A stretch of 64,000 bases of DNA from Bifidobacterium xylocopae (GTDB lineage: Bacteria; Actinomycetota; Actinomycetes; Actinomycetales; Bifidobacteriaceae). The notes under the pieces were generated by a model. The model was not told the origin of the DNA. It ran no database searches and saw only the letters and a list, made by a program, of their open reading frames with translations. Location of the stretch: assembly GCF_003315615.1 (NCBI RefSeq), contig NZ_PDCH01000003.1, positions 1 through 64,000 on the forward strand, read 5' to 3'. Positions within the stretch are counted from its first letter, which is position 1. Each line of letters starts with the position of its first letter. This document shows, one piece after another, positions 57,731 to 64,000 of this stretch. The translations under genes and the position numbers were made by a program.

Positions 57731-58776
57731 AACTGATCGAAGGACAGCTGGTCCATGGGCGATACCGCCTGGACTCGCGCCTGGCTCAAGGCGGCATGGG
57801 CGAAGTCTGGCGCGGTTATGACATAGAGCTCAAGCGGGAGGTGGCCATCAAGGCCCTGCGCCCGGATCTCAACTGCGACCAGGTGCGCCTGCAGCGCCTG
57901 CGGGCAGAGGCCCATAACTCAGCCAACCTGGCCCACCCCAATATCGCGGCGCTGTTCGGATACTACGAGCACGACGGCATCGGCTTCATCATCATGGAAT
58001 ACGTGCCCAGCGGGTCCCTGGCGACCCTCTTCAAGCGGGAGGGCGCCTTGGACCCGATCGAGCTTCTGCCCATCCTGATCCAGACCGCGCGGGGTCTGTA
58101 CGTGGCCCACTCACACGGGGTGATTCACCGGGACGTCAAGCCGGCCAATATCATGGTCTCCGACACCGGCGAAGTCAAAATCACCGACTTCGGCGTCTCC
58201 TATTCGTCCAACCAAGGGCAGCTGACCCAGGACGGGATGGTGGTGGGCACCGCCCAGTACATCTCGCCCGAGCAGGCCCAAGGCCTGAAAGCGACGCCCC
58301 AATCGGACATCTACTCCTTGGGGGTCGTGGCCTACGAAGGCCTGTGCGGGCACCGTCCCTTCACCGGTGCCACGGCGGTGGACATCGCTGCGGCGCATGT
58401 GAACGATCCGGTGCCTCCACTGCCGGATTCAGTGGACACCCTACTGAACCAGTTCGTCATGTCCATGCTGGCCAAGGAACCTGAGGACCGGCCCAGGGAC
58501 GCTTTGACGGTCTCCAGGACTCTCGCCCGAATCGAACAGCGTCTCCTGAACCACCAGCTGGCGGACACCGAGACGATGGACCGGCGAAAGGGTCTACCCC
58601 GGCGAATCACCAGCCGGCCCCACAGGCCTGCTGGGATTACCTCCGTGGCACCTACTCTTGTCTACCATCCCAGCATCGGCAATCAAGCCGCCACAAACCT
58701 GATCACCGGATTCAATAGCGGGGCACGTATCGTCACCGATGATCCTCGGACAGCAAACGGAGGGGATTCCCTATGA
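57727..58776 (+). CDS. pknA: Ser/Thr protein kinase PknA-like
   Basis: The 349-residue kinase has a glycine loop (LAQGGMGEVW), Lys42 (VAIKAL), catalytic Asp136 in HRDVKPAN, the DFG segment and TAQYISPEQ in the activation loop. The last 60 residues are basic and Ser/Pro-rich, but I see no membrane helix, so this copy may be soluble or peripherally bound, unlike mycobacterial PknA. The GTG start overlaps the pbpA stop (GTGA). Confidence 0.9.
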   Translation: MKLIEGQLVHGRYRLDSRLAQGGMGEVWRGYDIELKREVAIKALRPDLNCDQVRLQRLRAEAHNSANLAHPNIAALFGYYEHDGIGFIIMEYVPSGSLATLFKREGALDPIELLPILIQTARGLYVAHSHGVIHRDVKPANIMVSDTGEVKITDFGVSYSSNQGQLTQDGMVVGTAQYISPEQAQGLKATPQSDIYSLGVVAYEGLCGHRPFTGATAVDIAAAHVNDPVPPLPDSVDTLLNQFVMSMLAKEPEDRPRDALTVSRTLARIEQRLLNHQLADTETMDRRKGLPRRITSRPHRPAGITSVAPTLVYHPSIGNQAATNLITGFNSGARIVTDDPRTANGGDSL

Positions 58777-60926
58777 GCATCGCACTACCAGCCTCCCTGG
58801 CGGACGGGCGTTACCGACTCGGCCAGCTGATTGGACGCGGCGGCATGGCCGAGGTCCACACTGCCCTGGACACCCGTCTGGGCCGTACTGTCGCAGTCAA
58901 GATCATGCGATCGGATCTGACCAACGACGAGATCTTCCTGACCCGGTTCAAGCGCGAGGCACACTCGGTGGCCCAGCTGAACAACCCGAACATCGTCTCC
59001 ATCTACGACTCGGGAGAGGAAGTGCTCAAGGACGAGGCCGGCAACCAGGAGCGGGTGCCCTACCTGGTCATGGAGTACGTCAAAGGACAGACCCTGCGCG
59101 CCATCATCAAGGCGAACGGGGCCCTGAGCCAGCGGGATGCCGAGCAGGTGATGCTGGGCGTGCTGAACGCCCTGGAGTACTCCCACCACATGGGCATCAT
59201 CCACCGGGACATCAAGCCCGGCAACATCATGATCTCCGAGCAGGGCATCGTCAAGGTCATGGACTTCGGCATCGCCCGCGCCCTGGATGATTCCGCGGCC
59301 ACCATGACCCAGTCCCAGGGGGTCGTGGGGACGGCCCAGTACCTGAGCCCGGAGCAGGCCCGCGGTGAGAACGTGGACATGCGCTCCGACCTCTACTCGG
59401 CAGGCTGCGTGCTCTACGAAATGCTGACGGGACGGCCTCCCTTCAACGGTGATTCGGCTGTGGCGATCGCCTACCAGCACGTCTCCGAAGTGGCCACACC
59501 GCCCTCCGCCATCGTGCCCGGCCTACCCAAGATGTGGGATTCAATCTGCGCCAAGGCCATGGCCAAGGACCGCCAGAACCGTTATGCGACCGCCGGCCTG
59601 TTCAAAAACGACATCATGGCCTTCATGAACGGCGGCACACCGGTGGCCGCAGCCTTCAACCCCTTGACCGACCTGGCCAATATGAAGGCCCGCAAAGCCG
59701 CCGAGGAGGAAGCCGCCACGGCTGCCCTGCCCCCTGCCGGCGACGAGACTGCAGCCACCCAGGCCATGACGCCGCTGGGGGCCGGCAACCCGACCCTGGC
59801 CGGCGCCGCCGTACAGACCGCGGCCCAAGCCAAGACCCGCAAAGCCGCCGCCGACGCCAAGAAGCGCAAGAAGAAAATCATCATCTCCTCGATCGCCGCC
59901 TTCCTGGCCCTGGTCCTAGTCGGCCTCGGAGCCTGGGGCTTCCTCAACCGGGACAAGCGCGACGAGGCCACCGTGCCCACGATCAACACCCAGATGTCCA
60001 AGCTCCTGGCCCGTGAGAAGATTACGACCGCAGGCTTCAAGTACGAGCAGAAGGACGACCCGGACTCCTCCGAACCTGCCGGCACCTTCACCAAGCAGAG
60101 CCCGAAGGGCGGCTCCAAGGCCAAGAAAGGTTCCACGGTCACGGTCTGGTTCTCCTCCGGCCCCCAGTCCAGCAAGATCCCAGATGTCAAAGGTCTGGAT
60201 CAGGAGGCGGCTCGGTCCAAGCTGGAGAAAGCCGGCTTCAAAGTCAGCCCCTCCGCTTCTATCGAGGATTCTGCGGATGTGCCCAAGAACAAGGTGACCC
60301 GCACCGACCCGGCCAGCGGTCAGTCCGTGCCCAAGGGCTCCTCGATCCTGATTTATATCTCCTCAGGCATGACCAAGGTCCCCGACGTGACCGGCAAGAA
60401 ACTGGATGAGGCCAAGAACTACCTCCAGCACTTCAACATCACGGTGCAGAAACAGCATTCGGACACCGTTCCCAAGGACTCGGTCATCTCCACCGACCCG
60501 GGCGCCAACGCGTCGGTGCCCCAGGGCTCCATGATCACCGTGAATGTCTCGGACGGCATGGCGGTCAAGGATGTAAACGGCAAAACACTGAGGGAGGCCA
60601 AGCAGATCCTGGGCGGCATCAAGCTCGCCGTCAACGGCCCTTCGGATGATTCAGCCGTTGTGACCAGCCAGACCCCGGGCGCCGGGTCCACGATCGACAA
60701 GGACAATGACACGGTGACTGTGACGACCGAGCCCGGCAAGGCCGACGTGCCTTCTTACGACACGTCCACCACCCTGGGCGCCTACAAAGCCCAGCTCCGG
60801 GCGGCGGGCCTGAACAATTATCAGGTGCGCGGCCCCTCGGACGACTCGGCCAAAGTGACCGGGGTCACTCCGGGCGGCTCGGTCGACAAGAACACGCAGA
60901 TCACGATCACCACCTCCTCCAATTAG
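58773..60926 (+). CDS. pknB: Membrane Ser/Thr protein kinase with PASTA domains
   Basis: The 717-residue kinase has a glycine loop (IGRGGMAEV), Lys43, catalytic Asp146 in HRDIKPGN, DFGIA and a TAQYLSPEQ activation loop. A basic juxtamembrane stretch leads into a membrane helix (about 370-390), then four PASTA-like repeats extend to the end, sensing muropeptide or lipid II outside. PknB phosphorylates cell-wall and division proteins and binds FHA partners. The start overlaps pknA (ATGA). It is the last gene before a hairpin. Confidence 0.95.
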   Translation: MSIALPASLADGRYRLGQLIGRGGMAEVHTALDTRLGRTVAVKIMRSDLTNDEIFLTRFKREAHSVAQLNNPNIVSIYDSGEEVLKDEAGNQERVPYLVMEYVKGQTLRAIIKANGALSQRDAEQVMLGVLNALEYSHHMGIIHRDIKPGNIMISEQGIVKVMDFGIARALDDSAATMTQSQGVVGTAQYLSPEQARGENVDMRSDLYSAGCVLYEMLTGRPPFNGDSAVAIAYQHVSEVATPPSAIVPGLPKMWDSICAKAMAKDRQNRYATAGLFKNDIMAFMNGGTPVAAAFNPLTDLANMKARKAAEEEAATAALPPAGDETAATQAMTPLGAGNPTLAGAAVQTAAQAKTRKAAADAKKRKKKIIISSIAAFLALVLVGLGAWGFLNRDKRDEATVPTINTQMSKLLAREKITTAGFKYEQKDDPDSSEPAGTFTKQSPKGGSKAKKGSTVTVWFSSGPQSSKIPDVKGLDQEAARSKLEKAGFKVSPSASIEDSADVPKNKVTRTDPASGQSVPKGSSILIYISSGMTKVPDVTGKKLDEAKNYLQHFNITVQKQHSDTVPKDSVISTDPGANASVPQGSMITVNVSDGMAVKDVNGKTLREAKQILGGIKLAVNGPSDDSAVVTSQTPGAGSTIDKDNDTVTVTTEPGKADVPSYDTSTTLGAYKAQLRAAGLNNYQVRGPSDDSAKVTGVTPGGSVDKNTQITITTSSN

Positions 60927-60984
60927 CCCATGGCTGAGGACGGCCGATAGGCTATGGCCCAGGAGCCTTAGGGCCACGGCGATT

Positions 60985-61018
60985 CCGGCGCTCCCGGCGA
61001 TTCAGCCGGGGGCGCCGG
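60985..61018 (+). terminator. Hairpin between pknB and asnB
   Basis: A 14-bp stem (one T-G wobble) with a 6-base loop, 58 bases after pknB. No T-run follows, so it may be a weak terminator or an RNA-processing hairpin. It also separates asnB from the operon. Confidence 0.5.
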
Positions 61019-61071
61019 ACACCACCAGCGTCTAGTATCTATACGTCACGTCTTACCGAGAGGAGCCCGGC

Positions 61072-63030
61072 ATGTGCGGCATCATCGCTTTCAGCGACCG
61101 CGAGGTCCTGGATAAGGACATCACCATCCAGGCCATGATGAGGATGATCCAGCACCGCGGCCCCAACGAGCTGGGCTCCGGATACTATGCCAACGATCAG
61201 GTGGCCATGGGCTTCCGGCGCTTGTCCGTCATCGACCTGAAGTCCGGCAAGCAGCCGATCTTCAACGAGGATGGTTCTATCCTGATCACCTTCAACGGCG
61301 AGATCTACAACTATCGTCCCCTGCGCCGCCAGTTGATCGATGCCGGGCACGACTTCAAGTCCGAGGCCGACACCGAGGTGCTGCTCCATGGCTACGAGGA
61401 ATGGGGCATGGACGGACTCCTGAAGCGCGTCCGAGGCATGTTCGCCTTCCTGATCTGGGACGATAACAGGAAGACCATGCTGGGAGCCCGCGATTTCTTC
61501 GGCATTAAACCGCTTTACTATTACAATGAGGGCCCCACCTTCATAGTGGGCTCCGAGATCAAGGCCTTCTTCAAGGAACCCAATTTCAAGCGCGAACTCA
61601 ACAGGGAGGCGGTCAAGCCCTTCCTGATGAACCAATACAACGACCTGAAGGAGACCTTCTTCAAGGGTGTCCACCGCTTCCCGCCCGGACATTGGTTCGA
61701 GTACCACGACCAAAAGCTCACCCTCCACCAGTACTGGGACGCCCGATACGACGTGGACGAGCGCCGCTCCCCCCAGGAGACGGTCGAGGCGATCGACCGG
61801 GCCGTTCGAGAGTCGGTGGACCTGCACACCGTGGCCGACGTGCCGGTGGGCTCATTCCTGTCCGAGGGCGTGGACTCCTCCTATGTGACTTCCCTGCTCA
61901 AGCCCCAGGAGGTCTTCTCCATCAACTTCGAGGAGGGCCCCTTCGACGAGGTCGGACCGGCCCAGGCCCTGGCCGACCACGAGGGCCTGCACTTCAACAA
62001 GGCCACGGTCTCGGCCGATGAGGCCTTCCGCGACTTCGCCGAGATGCAATACCATCTGGACGAGCCCGACGCCAATCCCTCGGTGATCCCCCTATGGTAT
62101 CTGTGCCGCCTGGCCCGGCAGAAGGTCACGGTCGTGCTCTCAGGCGAGGGGGCGGATGAACTCTTCGCAGGTTATCTGAACTACGGCGATCATTCATCCA
62201 ACGGTTTCATCCGTGCCTTGGCGGATGGCCTGGGCAAACTGCCTGCGGGCCTGCGCCATGGGATTGGACACGCCCTGGCCAGGATGCCCAACTTCCCGGG
62301 TCGCGTCCAGCTCTACACCCACACCGCCGATCCGGCTGAGTATTACACCGGCCAGGCGTTCGCCTACGACATGGCGCAGCCCACCATGTTCACCTCGGAC
62401 CAGGCCAACGCCATGCTCAGGCCCGGGTACCGCAATGACCTGACGGTCAACGGCATCTACCAGGAGGACTTCGCCAAGGTCAAGGGCACTGAGGACGTCA
62501 AGCGGATGCAATACATCGACCTGCATCATTTCATGCTCAACGACATCCTGCAGAAGGCCGACAAGATCTCCATGGCCCACTCCCTTGAGCTTCGCGTGCC
62601 CTACCTGGACCGTGAAGTGGCGGAGCTGGCCGATTCGATCCCCTCCAGGCTCCTATTCAACCGTCACAACACCAAGGACATCTTCCGCAAGGCCGCCCGC
62701 CGGCACCTGCCCGACGAGTGGGCCAAGCGCCCCAAGCTGGGCTTCCCGGTTCCGATCAAGTCCTGGCTGCGCGAGGAGAAGTACTACAGGCAGGTGCGTG
62801 ACCTCTTCCAGGAGGAGTGGGTGGCGGACATCTTCGATCAGGAACGCATCCTTACCCTGCTGGAGACCAACTACGCCGGCAAGGTGGACGGCCGCCGGCA
62901 GGTGTGGAACATCTTCACCTTCCTGACCTGGTACAAGCTGTATTTCGTGGACTTCGACACCACCGTCGAGCGTTACGAGCGCCTCCAACCCGAGGTGCAG
63001 GCCCTGGTGGACCAGGGCAGCCTAGCCTGA
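61072..63030 (+). CDS. asnB: Glutamine-hydrolysing asparagine synthetase
   Basis: AsnB makes asparagine from aspartate, ATP and glutamine. The 652-residue protein starts MCGIIAF, so Cys2 is the glutaminase nucleophile, and has the N-terminal domain motifs RGPNELGS, RRLSVID, NGEIYNY and the synthetase core. The pyrophosphate loop reads LSEGVDSSYV where E. coli has LSGG. Downstream residues include LSGEGADELFAGY, KMAHSLE-type ADKISMAHSLELRVPYLD. Ribosome site GAGAGGAGC precedes the ATG. It is next to the kinase operon but separated by a hairpin. Confidence 0.94.
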   Translation: MCGIIAFSDREVLDKDITIQAMMRMIQHRGPNELGSGYYANDQVAMGFRRLSVIDLKSGKQPIFNEDGSILITFNGEIYNYRPLRRQLIDAGHDFKSEADTEVLLHGYEEWGMDGLLKRVRGMFAFLIWDDNRKTMLGARDFFGIKPLYYYNEGPTFIVGSEIKAFFKEPNFKRELNREAVKPFLMNQYNDLKETFFKGVHRFPPGHWFEYHDQKLTLHQYWDARYDVDERRSPQETVEAIDRAVRESVDLHTVADVPVGSFLSEGVDSSYVTSLLKPQEVFSINFEEGPFDEVGPAQALADHEGLHFNKATVSADEAFRDFAEMQYHLDEPDANPSVIPLWYLCRLARQKVTVVLSGEGADELFAGYLNYGDHSSNGFIRALADGLGKLPAGLRHGIGHALARMPNFPGRVQLYTHTADPAEYYTGQAFAYDMAQPTMFTSDQANAMLRPGYRNDLTVNGIYQEDFAKVKGTEDVKRMQYIDLHHFMLNDILQKADKISMAHSLELRVPYLDREVAELADSIPSRLLFNRHNTKDIFRKAARRHLPDEWAKRPKLGFPVPIKSWLREEKYYRQVRDLFQEEWVADIFDQERILTLLETNYAGKVDGRRQVWNIFTFLTWYKLYFVDFDTTVERYERLQPEVQALVDQGSLA

Positions 63031-63049
63031 ACACGGAGCCACCTGTATG

Positions 63050-63084
63050 AGGAGGGGCCGGGACCATGCGTCCCGGCCCCTCCT
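63050..63084. terminator. Bidirectional terminator between asnB and the sortase
   Basis: A perfect 15-bp stem (AGGAGGGGCCGGGAC and its complement) with a 5-base loop lies 19 bases after asnB, in the convergent gap with the sortase gene. Confidence 0.75.
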
Positions 63085-63224
63085 GCCGTACTCTTTACCC
63101 TTTCCCCAGGCCCATGAACGTCCGAGGAATCACCGCGGGTTCAGCGGGAGCCCCCTGCGCCTCACGAACCATGCACATCCGACGACATTACCCCCACACA
63201 AGGGACCCTGTCCGGCCGGCTCCG

Positions 63225-64000
63225 CTAGATGGTCGGATAGTTGGACAGGGCACGCATGAAGGGTATGTTGGCCGTCATCCAGGGGAAGATCCACTGGAAG
63301 AGGGCACACACCGCAAGCAGGCCGAGCAGAATCATCAGTATCCACCGCACCGGGGCGATGCCCGCCTGATGTCGGTTCAGCCAGCCGTAAATGGACAGGT
63401 AAGGCTGGGGTTCCCTTCCCTCAGACATGGCCTTGAGCCTGGGGAAGCGCCAGGCGATTAGAGCGGCCAGGTAGATGACCGCATATACCAGCAGCAGGGC
63501 GGTGATGACCGGCAGCAGGGAGCCCATCCTGACCAGCGGCGAAGCCGAACGCTCGCTCTCGAAAGTCACGCCCCCGTTGTTCTTGGCTGACAGCTCCAAG
63601 GGTACGCCGTCGGAGACCTTGGCCCAATAGTCCAGCTGCCCCCAGCTGATCCAGCGGTGGGCGGCGGTTGCATATTTGGGCTCGCAGGTGGTCAGGGTGA
63701 TCATGCGCGTGGTCGCGGGCTGGTCCGGGTGCTCCGGATTCGGCGCGATCACGTTCACCTGGCTGGGATCGACGATTTTCTTGGAGGTGTAGTGGTAGAC
63801 AAACCAGTAGTCCTTGGTACGCACCACGATCGGGTCGCCCTCCTGGAGTTTGTCCACCTGCGAGAGGGGTTCGCCATAGCCCGCACGATGGCCGGCGAGC
63901 GCGAAGTTACCCTTCTGCCCAGGCATCTGGCTCTGTGTGTAGTGGCCGATGCCGCCGTATGCCAACAGATCCGCGGAGGTGCCTTCCACCAGGTTCCGTT
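63225..64000 (-). CDS. Class E-like housekeeping sortase (5' end outside the window)
   Basis: Partial gene, about 258 codons visible; the start lies beyond the window. Sortase motifs: the His in LAGHRAGYG, the Cys in LTTCEPKY and an Arg in AAHRWI. This fits the actinobacterial class E/D-like sortases that anchor proteins to peptidoglycan, and it lacks a DPF lid. After the catalytic domain come three membrane helices, more than usual for a class E sortase. It is downstream in convergence with asnB, near the kinase operon as often seen in bifidobacteria. Confidence 0.85.
   Translation of the reverse strand, partial: RNLVEGTSADLLAYGGIGHYTQSQMPGQKGNFALAGHRAGYGEPLSQVDKLQEGDPIVVRTKDYWFVYHYTSKKIVDPSQVNVIAPNPEHPDQPATTRMITLTTCEPKYATAAHRWISWGQLDYWAKVSDGVPLELSAKNNGGVTFESERSASPLVRMGSLLPVITALLLVYAVIYLAALIAWRFPRLKAMSEGREPQPYLSIYGWLNRHQAGIAPVRWILMILLGLLAVCALFQWIFPWMTANIPFMRALSNYPTI

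Overview
This 64 kb window is from a high-GC actinobacterium. The 16S rRNA, the Gly/Leu tRNAs and the protein set (SpaA-type pilins with class C sortases, the FHA/PstP/SEDS/PBP/PknA/PknB cluster, a dipeptidyl-peptidase of family S9) fit Bifidobacterium. A species in the insect-associated group is possible but I cannot confirm that by reading alone. No prophage, IS element or CRISPR array was seen.

Layout. (1) 1-5.9 kb: a complete rRNA operon on the minus strand (16S-23S-5S, no spacer tRNA) with tandem promoter candidates, an actinobacterial antitermination-type box in both leader and spacer, and a terminator hairpin after 5S. (2) 5.9-19.1 kb: housekeeping and stress genes: a sirtuin, a fused trehalose-6-phosphate synthase/phosphatase, a ketopantoate-reductase-like dehydrogenase, a TSUP exporter, tRNA adenosine deaminase TadA, a P2-type cation ATPase, a CPA1 Na+/H+ antiporter, a carboxylesterase and a small membrane protein. 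(3) 19.4-24.1 kb: tRNA-Gly(CCC), then a ROK kinase, nagB and nagA (amino-sugar catabolism) and the HtpX protease. (4) 24.1-29.3 kb: an internalin-like leucine-rich-repeat membrane protein, an adrenodoxin-type ferredoxin-NADP reductase and a P1B-like metal ATPase. (5) 29.6-42.5 kb: two paralogous LPLTG pilins, HtrA, Tgt, tRNA-Leu(CAG), a disordered membrane protein and two overlapping class C sortase genes. This is a pilus system whose pilins and sortases are split by housekeeping genes. (6) 42.7-45.9 kb: copper resistance: csoR divergent from a CopA with an N-terminal cupredoxin-like segment and a C-terminal YHS domain, with a near-perfect CsoR box between them. (7) 46-51.5 kb: a monoacylglycerol-lipase-like hydrolase, a decayed gene, a ClC channel/antiporter and an S9 peptidase. 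(8) 51.8-60.9 kb: the cell-wall and Ser/Thr phosphorylation operon fhaA-fhaB-pstP-SEDS-pbpA-pknA-pknB, with four consecutive 4-bp gene overlaps. (9) 61-64 kb: asparagine synthetase, and a class E-like housekeeping sortase cut by the window edge.

The most notable points are the four-part CopA fusion with a possible internal start for a free YHS protein, the split pilus locus in which one pilin has an AT-rich core, four intergenic G/C homopolymers of 11-12 bases (candidate slippage loci), and an unidentified decayed gene at about 47.2-47.7 kb. Start codons were chosen by reading frame, Shine-Dalgarno fit and family length; uncertain ones are flagged.
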